Made by a program: the position numbers and the translations under genes | Part shown: in pieces, positions 40,916 to 49,326 of the stretch | Layout of the letters: the number at the start of each line of letters is the position of its first letter | Numbering within the stretch: position 1 is the stretch's first letter | Notes under the pieces: model-generated | Database searches by the model: none | Seen by the model: the letters and a program-made list of their open reading frames with translations, nothing else | What the model was told of the DNA's origin: nothing | Source: JAVBLF01 sp031553675 | GTDB taxonomy: Bacteria; Bacillota; Clostridia; Christensenellales; CALWSW01 | Assembly: GCA_031553675.1 (NCBI GenBank) | Contig: JAVBLF010000071.1 | Location: forward strand, 1-56,527 | Length of the DNA stretch: 56,527 nt | Reading direction: 5' to 3'

Positions 40916-42304
40916 CTAGTCGATGGGCTCTGGTGAAAGTGGCTGCGGTCGGTGAAGCAAGTCGTCGATCCCGACATCCGGATGATGGTAGCGGCTCCGG
41001 CTGCGCGTTTTTTCACCGTACTGTATGGCCGATTTTGGGCACCAGTTGATGCAAGCGAAGCAGTGTTCGCAGCGATGTTGCCAGACCGGACGGCTCTCTG
41101 TCAGCCGAATGTTCTGCACCGGACAGACCGTTTCACATATGCCACAGCCGACACAGTTTTTGTCGGCATAAAAATCCACATCAAGCGCAGCTATGTTTTT
41201 GTACAGGCGATTGAGCGCAATCTTCGGCCAGACCACATGGTTATGCCGCTTGCAACGGATTTCTTCCGCAGCGGCAAGTGTGCTTTGGGTCGCCTGCTTC
41301 AAACGTTTGCGGGTTTTATCGGTGATCGCGACGTCGTATTCCCGAACGTAGTTTCCCGCAAACTGGATTGCCTTGCCATAAGAAAGCGCAGCACCCTTTT
41401 TCTGCAAGAGTTCATGGACGAAACTCACAGCGCCTCGGGCGATTGCGCCAGGGCCTCCCGACGTAACGACGGCAAAACAGTAGGCGTCGGGGGGGATGGA
41501 AAGCCGCTCGATAAAGTCTTTGACAAGCCGCGGCAATTTGCCGTAATACACCGGAAATACAAATCCGATCGCGGTGGCATCGCTCGGGCCTTCGCCGACA
41601 AATTGCGCGTCGCACATGGGGCGAATCTCGGCGTGTTCAATGCGACTCGCAAGCGTTCGAGCCGCAAAGAGGGAATTGCCCGTCGCGGAAAAGCAATAGA
41701 TCGTCGTTCGACCGCTCTGATGTCCTTCGTTGCTTTGAGATGCATTTGCCATGGTCAAGTTCCTCCTCACAAGATAGACCGAAACGATAAGCAAAACGAC
41801 GGTCAATGGGTCGCTCAACACATAGGCAATCCAATATATCGTCTTGAAATCCAAAAGCAGAACGCCCAAGAGCTTGGAGAGCGTTTTTACCACCAAAGCC
41901 ACCAGCCACATCACATTGAGTGAGAGAAATGCGCTCTCGGGAATATCCGCAATTTGCGGCAATTTGAACGGCTTTGCGACCAGATGAAATATGCTTTTTT
42001 TGCGGATCGTCAGGATGAATGCCACGATCACAAGTATACAATTGCTGACGAGGGGGGTGAGAAAATAATATTTGTCATTGCCAGTAAAATAGATCGCGGC
42101 GAACGATATGATCATGCCCAAGATTCCGATCAGTTGCGAACCTGGTAGCTTCCTTGTTCTAATAAACGTGAAAATTGCGACAAGAAAAGATACCGCGCCG
42201 CTGATGATCACGGCCGGTAAAATGCCCCAAACCGAGTAGCAAACGAAAAACAGGATGGTCGGCAAAAGCAGAAATACGAGTCGCTTGAGAATGCTTTGAT
42301 TCAC
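40916..42304 (-). CDS. Membrane-anchored EFR1-type flavodoxin/ferredoxin
   Basis: The protein has 462 residues with a GTG start. Residues 1-185 hold about six membrane segments resembling VC0807/septation-A-like membrane proteins. Residues about 198-350 are a flavodoxin-like domain (IYCFSATGNSLFAARTLA, FVFPVYYGKLPRLVKDFI). Two 4Fe-4S clusters follow: CVGCGICETVCP and CEHCFACINWCP. EFR1 proteins normally lack the membrane part, so this links electron transfer to the membrane. The N-terminal DNA is visibly AT-richer than its surroundings. Confidence 0.87.
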   Translation of the reverse strand: MNQSILKRLVFLLLPTILFFVCYSVWGILPAVIISGAVSFLVAIFTFIRTRKLPGSQLIGILGMIISFAAIYFTGNDKYYFLTPLVSNCILVIVAFILTIRKKSIFHLVAKPFKLPQIADIPESAFLSLNVMWLVALVVKTLSKLLGVLLLDFKTIYWIAYVLSDPLTVVLLIVSVYLVRRNLTMANASQSNEGHQSGRTTIYCFSATGNSLFAARTLASRIEHAEIRPMCDAQFVGEGPSDATAIGFVFPVYYGKLPRLVKDFIERLSIPPDAYCFAVVTSGGPGAIARGAVSFVHELLQKKGAALSYGKAIQFAGNYVREYDVAITDKTRKRLKQATQSTLAAAEEIRCKRHNHVVWPKIALNRLYKNIAALDVDFYADKNCVGCGICETVCPVQNIRLTESRPVWQHRCEHCFACINWCPKSAIQYGEKTRSRSRYHHPDVGIDDLLHRPQPLSPEPID

Positions 42305-42386
42305 GCCATCACCATATTTGATCCGATACGCATGTTGTGATCTGCAAGTGGCGCGGTCACATTACTGAGCGCGCAATTGCCGTTCA

Positions 42387-42402
42387 TAGAATCATTCTAA
42401 CA
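42387..42402 (-). promoter_or_regulatory. Extended -10 with palindrome before the EFR1 gene
   Basis: Minus strand TGTTAGAAT (42402-42394) is an extended -10. The perfect palindrome TAGAAT-C-ATTCTA (42387-42399) covers it and may be an operator. Confidence 0.45.
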
Positions 42403-42465
42403 CGCATTCCGAAGTATTTATAGGTCTTTCATTTCTTGACTTGTTTGGAGCTCATCGCCGATCAG

Positions 42466-42497
42466 CAATGGTCCCACCATTTCTGATGGGACCATTG
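42466..42497. terminator. Hairpin after the adhesin gene
   Basis: CAATGGTCCCA pairs with TGGGACCATTG across a ten-base loop. There is no T-run, so termination is uncertain. The rest of 42305-42521 holds no gene. Confidence 0.5.
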
Positions 42498-42521
42498 CAT
42501 CCATGCTCGTTTTGACAAACG

Positions 42522-44363
42522 CTATTTTTTCCTGTAATCGACATCGCACCAATGGCTCTGTCTCATGTCAAAGAGGTATATCAGAATCAAAGGCAGCACA
42601 AGGAGGACGATCCACCACTGCCATAGCTGCCATGCGGGCTCAACCGCGGTCCACTGTGCATACAAGGTCAAATCGCGATTGAGAGTCACGGTATCACCAG
42701 GAGCATAGGATTGCCCGCTGCCATCCGGCGCGGTGTTCCAGCCGGTGAAGTTGTAGCCAATGCGGGTAATCCCGGTTGACTCCAGAGGCAGAATCGTGTC
42801 GGTATAACTCGGTGTGATATCCGGTCCGGCATACTGACCCTTACCGCCATTGCTCTCATACGTCACGTGGAAGAGCAGCACATCTGTGCCAGTAAAATTG
42901 ATGTCGTAGTTGTTGAGGGGATGATCTCCGATGCTCGGGCTTGCAAACTGGATGTTGGGGTAGAGCACCAACGCGTTTTCGGGCGGCGTATAGGCCACAG
43001 AAGCCATGTTTCCAGCAAAAATCGTCTCATCGCTCGTGGTTAGATTGCTGTAGTCCGTGGTGTTCTCGGAATAGATTCCGCCACCATAGCCGTTTAACGC
43101 GGTGTTGTTGATGATGGAGCTTGCCCCGCTGATGGCAGCATTTCCACCGCTGGTGAGATAGATGCCGCCACCGTCCTTTCCGGCGGCATTCGCGTTGACA
43201 CTGCCGCCACGCATGTCAAGTTCCGTTCCGGTGTTCAGGTAAATGCCCGCGCCGTTTGCGGATGAATTGCCATTAACAGACGAAGAGCCCTCCATCGTCA
43301 GCACAGACAGGTCGTTTTGCAGATAAATCCCGCCGCCTCTGCCGTCGTCGTCTTCAGTCACCGAGTTGCCGAAGACGGAAGCGTTCTCCGACAGATGGAC
43401 CGTCGAATTGCTCGCAAACACGCCGCCGCCAGAACCCAAACGGGTTGTGTTACCACTGATCCGCGCGTTTCCGCTCATCGTCAACGCAGAAGTGTTCATC
43501 CCGACGCCTGCGGCCTGGGTATCCGCGTTGTTATCGGAAATCGAGGCATCAAAGCCCATGTGGAGTTCGCTGTTTTCTAAATAAACGCCTCCGCAATAGT
43601 AGTCCGTTGCGGTGTTGCCTGAAATGCGCGGCGCATCGCCGTCCTGCGTCCCCATATTGACGATGCTGCCTTCAATGGCAAGCAGGCCAGCGCCGACCCT
43701 GCTGCCTCCTACCGTATTGTTGGAGATGGTGGCGTTTTCCGTCATCGTCAAAGTGCTGGCCTTGATGGCGAGGCCGCACGCGTTGTTTTCGGAAATGGAT
43801 GCGTTGCCACTCATATTGACCGTTCCGTTATAGCACGAGACTGAGACATCGGGCTTCACGCCGGTGATCAGCCCACCCATCATGTTAAACGTGCCGCCCA
43901 CATTGGGATTGGAAGTGTCTCCGATGGTAACAGCCCTGCTGGCGCTGTCGCTCGATACGTTTTTGAGCACAGCTCCGTCATGCATCGTAAACGTGGCGTC
44001 GTTGACCCTGACCAGCGTTGTATAAACTCCATTGCCATCGAGCGTAATGTCTTCAAGTGTGAATTCTGCTTTGTTTCTCACCAAAAACATATTGCTTCTG
44101 GCAGCGCTGCCCCAGGTTAAGGTTGCGCCCCCCGACGACTTGATCGTCAAATCGCGCGTGATCTGATACCCAGTCGGCAACGTGATGTCATTCGCAACGA
44201 CGATCATCGTTTCAGATGAACCGATGGCGTCGGTTAAACTCTGTACGTCCGTCACAATGGTTTCAGCCGATGCCGTCTGTGTGTCGCCCATGGCGCATAG
44301 GATTGCCACAGTCAGAACGAAGACGGCCAAAGCCCATTGTATGAACCTGCGTTTTTTAAGCAT
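42522..44363 (-). CDS. Beta-helix adhesin-like surface protein
   Basis: The protein has 613 residues. A signal peptide (about 1-34, ending ASAE) is followed by about 400 residues of short repeats such as NASISENN, NARISGNT and GGGIYL, the pattern of a right-handed parallel beta-helix. An InlB-type repeat follows (VTYESNGGKG ... YNFTGWNTAPDGSGQ ... LTLYAQW). A C-terminal helix (WQWWIVLLVLPLILIYLF) and basic tail anchor it to the membrane; there is no LPxTG. AGGAGG precedes the ATG. Likely a cell-surface binding protein. Its base composition is more AT-rich than neighbours, hinting at transfer. Confidence 0.85.
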   Translation of the reverse strand: MLKKRRFIQWALAVFVLTVAILCAMGDTQTASAETIVTDVQSLTDAIGSSETMIVVANDITLPTGYQITRDLTIKSSGGATLTWGSAARSNMFLVRNKAEFTLEDITLDGNGVYTTLVRVNDATFTMHDGAVLKNVSSDSASRAVTIGDTSNPNVGGTFNMMGGLITGVKPDVSVSCYNGTVNMSGNASISENNACGLAIKASTLTMTENATISNNTVGGSRVGAGLLAIEGSIVNMGTQDGDAPRISGNTATDYYCGGVYLENSELHMGFDASISDNNADTQAAGVGMNTSALTMSGNARISGNTTRLGSGGGVFASNSTVHLSENASVFGNSVTEDDDGRGGGIYLQNDLSVLTMEGSSSVNGNSSANGAGIYLNTGTELDMRGGSVNANAAGKDGGGIYLTSGGNAAISGASSIINNTALNGYGGGIYSENTTDYSNLTTSDETIFAGNMASVAYTPPENALVLYPNIQFASPSIGDHPLNNYDINFTGTDVLLFHVTYESNGGKGQYAGPDITPSYTDTILPLESTGITRIGYNFTGWNTAPDGSGQSYAPGDTVTLNRDLTLYAQWTAVEPAWQLWQWWIVLLVLPLILIYLFDMRQSHWCDVDYRKK

Positions 44364-44445
44364 AGTAGCCTCCTATTTACACAAGGGTTCCAATGCATAC
44401 TATGCCAGTACCATGTTGTGTGTGTCTTAGCCGTGTTGACCACGC

Positions 44446-45150
44446 TTATGCCAGCACTTTTCCGTAGATCCGAAAGTCATCGTGCTCGCGCACGGCGATC
44501 GGGGGGTATTTTTTGTTCAATGAAAGAAGCCGATCGCCCTGCATTCGCTTGCAAAACGCCTCGCCGTTGAGCAAAAAAATGCCGATCTCACCGTCTCGCA
44601 AATTCGGTTGCGGCTCGACGTATACGATCTGCTTGTCGACAAAGCGCGGCTCCATGCTGTCGCCACTGATCCGCACGGCGTAAGTCGCGCCAATGGGTAC
44701 GGACTCGTCGACCTCGATCAGTTCGCAGTCATCGCTGTCCAGAAATGAGCCGGTACCCGCGGAGACGGGCATGGCGTATAGGGGTACCCTCCGCAGCAGG
44801 CGAGGCGCTTCCATTTCCGGATTCATCAAAAAGTCGTCGCTCTTCGATAACAACGCAATGTACTCCTGGGCGCGCTGCCGTCCCTTCGCGTTCAACCTGG
44901 AAAACGGGCTCAAGCCCTCGCCGTCGGATCGGGCGCGCGGAGACAAAAAGGTTCCGTAGATGTCTGCGATTCCGTAGTGTTCGCACATGAAAAGAAAGCG
45001 CTCGACATCGGGCAAGGCGCGGCCGTTTTCCCAGTTGCTGACTGTCCTGATCGTCGTTTGTCGGCCCAGCCCTGTCAAATATGCAGCGACCTGCTGCTGT
45101 GTCAGCATGTTCTTGAGCCGGTATTCGGCCAAGATTTCGTGGATTGCCAT
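44446..45150 (-). CDS. LexA/CI-like repressor with S24 peptidase domain
   Basis: The protein has 234 residues. An XRE helix-turn-helix (about 5-55, TQQQVAAYL ... TIRTVSNWENGRALPD) is joined to an S24 self-cleavage domain: cleavage site Ala131-Gly132, Ser165 in SGDSMEP, Lys201 in GEAFCKRM. Such proteins cleave themselves when activated by RecA-DNA and then release target genes. It is divergent from two small genes with a shared, repeat-rich control region. It could be a phage-derived CI or a damage-response regulator. Confidence 0.9.
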   Translation of the reverse strand: MAIHEILAEYRLKNMLTQQQVAAYLTGLGRQTTIRTVSNWENGRALPDVERFLFMCEHYGIADIYGTFLSPRARSDGEGLSPFSRLNAKGRQRAQEYIALLSKSDDFLMNPEMEAPRLLRRVPLYAMPVSAGTGSFLDSDDCELIEVDESVPIGATYAVRISGDSMEPRFVDKQIVYVEPQPNLRDGEIGIFLLNGEAFCKRMQGDRLLSLNKKYPPIAVREHDDFRIYGKVLA

Positions 45151-45168
45151 ATTTTATCACCTAGCAGC

Positions 45169-45174
45169 ATTATA
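45169..45174 (-). promoter_or_regulatory. -10 box of the LexA/CI-like gene
   Basis: Minus-strand perfect TATAAT about 20 bases before the repressor ATG. The matching -35 is poor, as in activator- or repressor-tuned promoters. Confidence 0.5.
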
Positions 45175-45198
45175 CCTGATGGCAGCGCCATGCGCCAG

Positions 45199-45245
45199 TA
45201 AAATTCTCAAAATTGCGCATAAAATTCTGTTTACTTCTCAAATTA
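45199..45245. promoter_or_regulatory. Candidate repressor operators
   Basis: TAAAATTCT recurs at 45199 and 45220, 21 bases (two helical turns) apart, and TTCTCAAAATT (45204-45214) recurs as TTCTCAAATTA (45235-45245). They lie between the divergent -10 boxes and overlap the rightward -35. Confidence 0.5.
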
Positions 45246-45258
45246 AGGAGGGTATAAT
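45230..45258 (+). promoter_or_regulatory. Promoter of the small divergent genes
   Basis: -35 TTTACT (45230-45235), 17-base spacer, perfect -10 TATAAT (45253-45258). Confidence 0.7.
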
Positions 45259-45287
45259 CATCGTATCGAAGCATGAAGGAGCTGTGA

Positions 45288-45488
45288 GTGAAAATGGGCG
45301 TTCCCGTTGTCGTCTTTGGCGAGGAAGCTCGATCGTTGCATCGCGAACACTCCATCCGGCTTGCCGTGGCTTGGCGGCAAGATTTCGAAACGTTGGAACG
45401 GACGATCGTCGATCTGCGCGCTCGTTTTGGAAGCAGCGTTGTCCTTCGCGCAAAGGTACGCAAAGGGAAACACGTGGGGAGGGTTTGA
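45288..45488 (+). CDS. Small protein of unknown function
   Basis: The protein has 66 residues from GTG 45288 with AAGGAG 6 bases upstream; ATG 45294 is an alternative. No signal or membrane segment. The segment LERTIVDLRARFGSSVVLRAK resembles the extreme C-terminus of Y-family DNA polymerases (IxxRFG), so it may be related to or left over from one; this is weak. It is followed after 1 base by the next gene and is under the LexA/CI-like control region. Confidence 0.65.
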   Translation: MKMGVPVVVFGEEARSLHREHSIRLAVAWRQDFETLERTIVDLRARFGSSVVLRAKVRKGKHVGRV

Positions 45489-45489
45489 C

Positions 45490-45747
45490 ATGCGTCAAAT
45501 CGAGTACAACAATCCCGCAAAGGTCTACGTGTACGTGAATGTGGACTTTGCCGAAGATGGCCGAATGATCCCGCGCTTCATCGTATGGGAGGATGGGCGG
45601 CGATTTGAAGTGGACGAGGTGCTGGACGTGTGCCGCGCCGCATCGCGACGCGCAGGGGGGGTCGGCGAGCGCTATCTGTGCAAAATCGCGGGAAAGGAAG
45701 TCCCCTTGTACTTCGAATCTCCGAAATGGTTCATGGAAAGGAAATGA
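45490..45747 (+). CDS. DUF6504-like small protein
   Basis: The protein has 85 residues. GGGGAGGG precedes the ATG. The order AKVYVYVNVDFAEDGRMIP, FIVWEDGRRFEVDEVLDV, GERYLCKIAGKEVPLYFE, KWFMERK fits the DUF6504 type of small beta-strand protein, often found beside SOS-linked Y-family polymerase genes. I am not certain of the family. The operon is divergent from a self-cleaving repressor. Confidence 0.68.
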   Translation: MRQIEYNNPAKVYVYVNVDFAEDGRMIPRFIVWEDGRRFEVDEVLDVCRAASRRAGGVGERYLCKIAGKEVPLYFESPKWFMERK

Positions 45748-45782
45748 TGTCGTGTGTGTGCGCTCATCTGTGACATATGCAG

Positions 45783-46493
45783 TCAGGCCCGATGGCGCTC
45801 GGGGCAATTCGGGTCGCGCGCAATTTCAACATGCTCCAGCGTGTTTCTCCATCCATCGAAAAGCAGCATGCTACCCCAGGGAGGCTTTCCAATTCCGAGT
45901 AAAATCTGGATGCACACGCTCGACTGCATGCTCCCGAGGATACCCGCTGTGCATCCGATGATCGGGGTCTTGGGCGGCTCTGCTTCTGAACGCAGCCCCA
46001 TACACCGCAAACATGACGATTCTCGCCGAACCGCCATCACGTAGCCACAAAAATCCCGCACACCTGCCTCGACCAGCGGGATGTCGCATCGTAGGCAAAC
46101 GCGGTTTACGAGCAGGCGCGTCGGATCGTTGTCCACACAATCGACGACGACGTCAACGCCATCCAGCAGACGCGCTGCATTGTCATGGGAAATGGATTCG
46201 CATGCGGCTTGGATCGCAATGTGTTCGTTCAACGCATGGAGCTTCTCATAAGCAGATTCGCTTTTTTTTCGCCCCATATCGGTGGAAGTGTGAAGAAATT
46301 GCCGATTGAGATTCGTCTCATCGACCGTGTTGCCATCGACGAGGCGGATCGTTCCGACGCCGGCACAAGCGAGGTAGGTCAAAACAGGCGCTCCCAATCC
46401 GCCTGCGCCGACGACCAAAACCGTTGCGTTTGACAATCGCTCTTGCCCCTTCTGGCCAATTTGCGGGATCAAAATTTGTCGGTCATAGCGCAT
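45783..46493 (-). CDS. ThiF/MoeB-like adenylyltransferase
   Basis: The protein has 236 residues. AGGAG lies 8 bases before ATG 46493. MRYDRQILIPQIG and GAGGLGAPVLTYLACAGVG are the E1-like ATP-binding region; NLNRQFLH and DCVDNDPTR follow. One CxxC zinc pair is present (CLRC), but the second is degenerate (NCPERH). The family adenylates the C-terminal Gly-Gly of MoaD/ThiS proteins; the nearby MoaD-like protein ending in GG is the likely partner. Confidence 0.88.
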   Translation of the reverse strand: MRYDRQILIPQIGQKGQERLSNATVLVVGAGGLGAPVLTYLACAGVGTIRLVDGNTVDETNLNRQFLHTSTDMGRKKSESAYEKLHALNEHIAIQAACESISHDNAARLLDGVDVVVDCVDNDPTRLLVNRVCLRCDIPLVEAGVRDFCGYVMAVRRESSCLRCMGLRSEAEPPKTPIIGCTAGILGSMQSSVCIQILLGIGKPPWGSMLLFDGWRNTLEHVEIARDPNCPERHRA

Positions 46494-46566
46494 ACGGCAA
46501 GCTCCTCTCCTGGTCCGCCTTTCTTGGTACAAAAAAAGGCATACGCAATGCGCGATAGCCTTTATT

Positions 46567-46730
46567 AGACCTGTCCGGAAACCCCATTCCGGCATCTAAC
46601 CGGCAAATATTCCGCTCTGCCGCGTCTACGCCTCCTAGCAGAATTTCTTCGATTATGCGTCGTCGGCGCTTCCTTGCATAACGAAAGATTTGCTCGGATA
46701 CCTCCCGAAAGCGGGTTTCCGGACGGGTCT
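46567..46730. mobile_element. MITE-like element
   Basis: Inverted ends AGACCTGTCCGGAAACCC (46567-46584) and the complement of 46713-46730 match at 17 of 18 positions. ATT flanks both ends (46564-46566, 46731-46733), a possible 3-base target duplication. The 164-base body has no intact transposase. Flanks 46494-46566 and 46731-46900 hold no gene I can support. Confidence 0.7.
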
Positions 46731-46900
46731 ATTCAGTACGGGTGGCGTCATCCGCCGGCGACGATTTCCAACGCAAACGCGCAGCTTGTCATGACTATAG
46801 TCTTTCCGCAATGATTTGTCAAACGGGGCGGATCATGCGCCGAACGCACGCGTATGCTGCGCAACGTTCACGATCGCGGAAAAGGGGAGCGTCCGGATGC

Positions 46901-46929
46901 TTGAATTGCGCCAAACGGCGTAGTATAAT
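46901..46929 (+). promoter_or_regulatory. Promoter of the aldehyde oxidoreductase operon
   Basis: -35 TTGAAT (46901-46906), 17-base spacer, perfect -10 TATAAT (46924-46929). Confidence 0.7.
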
Positions 46930-46960
46930 GAACCCAAACGGATCACACATGCAACTCCGA

Positions 46961-47071
46961 GCGGATGTCGCCAGAACGGTCTCATCCGCCAATGGGTCGG
47001 TTTGGGAACGGATCGGCCTGCCACACCTTGCGAAGGAGTCCATGAAAAGCTTTGCTTTTCATGGACTTTTT
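46961..47071 (+). promoter_or_regulatory. Candidate attenuator leader of the AOR operon
   Basis: Stem GCGGATG with CATCCGC (46961-46989) is followed by a textbook terminator, GTCCATGAAAAGC with its full complement around TTT, then T5 (47038-47071). The ferredoxin ATG is at 47148 and no promoter was seen in between. ACTCC (46954-46958) can pair with GGAGT at the terminator base. CCCAAAC (46933) and GTTTGGG (47000) could close the fold, but the first lies at or before the predicted start site. Confidence 0.6.
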
Positions 47072-47147
47072 GTTCTTGCCGGAAACAAATGAGCGATCGA
47101 GGGCGCAACTCCGATAACAAGATGACGCGCCTTGGGAGGAATGTCGC

Positions 47148-47570
47148 ATGTCCAAAAAACTACTCGCCAAAGAAATGAACAAGTGCATCGGCTGCTTTAC
47201 TTGCATGACGGTTTGCGCGGCGTCGAATCATCATAGCCATTCTCTGCAAAAGAGCGCCATTCGCATCATGTCGAGCGGTGGAATCTCGTCGGGCAAGATG
47301 ATCGCCCGCGTTTGCCTTTCCTGCACGGATGAACGCTCCTGTGCGGAAGCCTGTCCCACCGGCGCACTCGTCAAGCGCCCGGGCGGTGGCGTCGTCTTGC
47401 GCGGGGAGCTCTGCATCGGCTGCGGCCACTGCGAACAGGCGTGCATCGTTTCGGCGATCACCATGGACCCTGAAGAGAAAAAACCTATCGTTTGCCGTCA
47501 ATGTGGCTTGTGTGCGCGCTATTGCCCGCATGGGTGCCTGAAGATGGAGGAGATTGCCAATGCTCTATAA
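47148..47570 (+). CDS. Four-cluster 4Fe-4S ferredoxin (AOR partner)
   Basis: The protein has 140 residues. Sixteen cysteines form four cluster motifs: CIGCFTCMTVC, CLSCTDERSCAEACP, CIGCGHCEQAC and CRQCGLCARYCP, like HycB/AorB-type electron carriers. GGGAGG lies before the ATG. The end overlaps the AOR start by 11 bases, so the two are coupled and it very likely takes electrons from AOR. Confidence 0.93.
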   Translation: MSKKLLAKEMNKCIGCFTCMTVCAASNHHSHSLQKSAIRIMSSGGISSGKMIARVCLSCTDERSCAEACPTGALVKRPGGGVVLRGELCIGCGHCEQACIVSAITMDPEEKKPIVCRQCGLCARYCPHGCLKMEEIANAL

Positions 47571-49326
47571 AGACTACATCAGCGTACTCTACGTCGATCT
47601 CAATGCCGAAAAGATCCGCATCGTGCGCCGGACGGATCTCGTGGATTATCTGGGCGGGGTCGGCGTGGCGGCACGCCTTTTGGAGGAAAACATCAAACCC
47701 GGTGCCCCGCCGCTCGATCCCTCCCAACCTGTCATTTTTGCGAACGGCGCACTCAGCAGCATTTTCCCCGTCATCACGAAAACGGTGGCCATGTTTGTGT
47801 CGCCTTTGACCGGCGAGCTGGGTGAGAGCTATGCGGGTGGCCGTCTCGCGATGAGCATGTTTAACGCCGGGTACGACGCGATCGTCATCACTGGGATCTC
47901 GCGACGGCCCACTTACCTGTCGATCAGCAGCAACGACATCGAATTCCGCGATGCGCGCGCGCTTTGGGGCACGGACATCGGCCAGACGGGCAGCATGATC
48001 CGCGGGCGAGAAGGCGGCCACGGCAAGCGCTCGATCATCCGCATCGGCGAGGCAGGCGAGAACCAGGTCGCTTTTGCGAGTGCCTGCGTCGACACCTATC
48101 GCCATTTTGGTCGCCTTGGCCTCGGCGCTGTCCTGGGATCGAAGCGACTCAAAGCGGTGACCGTCATCGGCGACGGCAACTTGCCGATCGCCAACTTCCC
48201 GAAGTACTTCAAAACCTGGCGCAAAATCTATGACAGATGCACGCAAACCGACATGATGAGCAAATACCACGACGCAGGAACGCCGATCAACATCCTGCCG
48301 CTGAACGCGTCGGGCGGTCTGCCCACGCGCAACCTCCAAGCAACGACTTTTGCGCATGCCGACGAGCTGTCCGGCGAGAACTTCGCGAAAAAACACCTCA
48401 TCCGGAAAAACGCTTGCTCCGGTTGTCCGGTCGGCTGCATCCACATTGCACAACTCCGCCGCGAATTCGCCGAACACGGACACGAGTACGAGGTCGTCAA
48501 AGTCGGCTACGATTACGAACTGATTTACGCGTTGGGAACCTTCTTGGGCATGGAACGCACAGAGGATGTGCTCGATCTGATCGATCGCGTCGAACTGTTC
48601 GGACTCGACGCCATGTCGGCGGGGGTCGCGCTGGGTTGGGCGACGGAAGCGCTCGAAAAGGGCATCGTTCCGCTCGAAGACACGATCGTCCCGCTGGCAT
48701 TTGGCGACGTCGAATGCTACAAACAGGCGCTCGAACACCTGTCCAAGCGCAGCAACTTTTTCTACTACAACCTGGGAGAAGGCGTCGCAAAGGCCGGCAA
48801 GATCTACGAAGGCGAGGATTTTGCCATGCAGATCGGTGGAAACGAGATGGCCGGCTACCACACGGGCTATGGTTCGCTTGTGGGACAGGCCGTCGGCGCG
48901 CGTCACAGCCACCTCTGCAATGGCGGGTACGCGATCGATCAGGGGAAAGACGCCAAAGACCTCAGCCCCGAAGATCTGGTCAACAAGATCTACAAGGAGG
49001 AGGTCGAGCGCTGTGTCGTCAATTCCCTCATCATGTGCCTGTTTGCCCGCAAAGTCTACGATCGCGACATGATTCTCGAAGCGTTCCAAGCAGTCGGACG
49101 CGATATGACGAACGAAAAACTGGATGAAATCGGCAAACGCATCTATCGCACCAAGCTGCGCATCAAGCAGCTTCTCGGATTTCGGACACAGGACATCCGC
49201 TTTCCGAAGCGCTACTTCGAAACCGAGAGCGCGAACGGCCAGCTTGACGAATCGAAAGCGTATCAAATGCTGGAACTTTACGCGCAGACTTGCAACAAAC
49301 TGATGCAGGAAGAGATGCAGCCATGA
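47560..49326 (+). CDS. Aldehyde ferredoxin oxidoreductase family protein
   Basis: The protein has 588 residues. GGAGGAG lies 7 bases before ATG 47560. YVDLNAEKI and YLGGVGVAARLLEENI open the first domain; the GELGESYAGGRLAMSMF region and CSGCPVGC (4Fe-4S cysteines, with a distal one expected later) fit the tungsten-pterin AOR family. It would oxidise an aldehyde to a carboxylic acid, or the reverse, with ferredoxin. Substrate unknown. The stop overlaps the MoaD-like gene as ATGA. Confidence 0.95.
   Translation: MLYKDYISVLYVDLNAEKIRIVRRTDLVDYLGGVGVAARLLEENIKPGAPPLDPSQPVIFANGALSSIFPVITKTVAMFVSPLTGELGESYAGGRLAMSMFNAGYDAIVITGISRRPTYLSISSNDIEFRDARALWGTDIGQTGSMIRGREGGHGKRSIIRIGEAGENQVAFASACVDTYRHFGRLGLGAVLGSKRLKAVTVIGDGNLPIANFPKYFKTWRKIYDRCTQTDMMSKYHDAGTPINILPLNASGGLPTRNLQATTFAHADELSGENFAKKHLIRKNACSGCPVGCIHIAQLRREFAEHGHEYEVVKVGYDYELIYALGTFLGMERTEDVLDLIDRVELFGLDAMSAGVALGWATEALEKGIVPLEDTIVPLAFGDVECYKQALEHLSKRSNFFYYNLGEGVAKAGKIYEGEDFAMQIGGNEMAGYHTGYGSLVGQAVGARHSHLCNGGYAIDQGKDAKDLSPEDLVNKIYKEEVERCVVNSLIMCLFARKVYDRDMILEAFQAVGRDMTNEKLDEIGKRIYRTKLRIKQLLGFRTQDIRFPKRYFETESANGQLDESKAYQMLELYAQTCNKLMQEEMQP

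Noticed and set aside
46930..47071. Moco/Tuco riboswitch
   Set aside because: The leader lacks the multi-stem layout and conserved segments I know for the Moco RNA, so only an unclassified attenuator is claimed.
46742..47092. 116-codon frame in the AOR leader
   Set aside because: It crosses the promoter and terminator hairpin and has no family resemblance.
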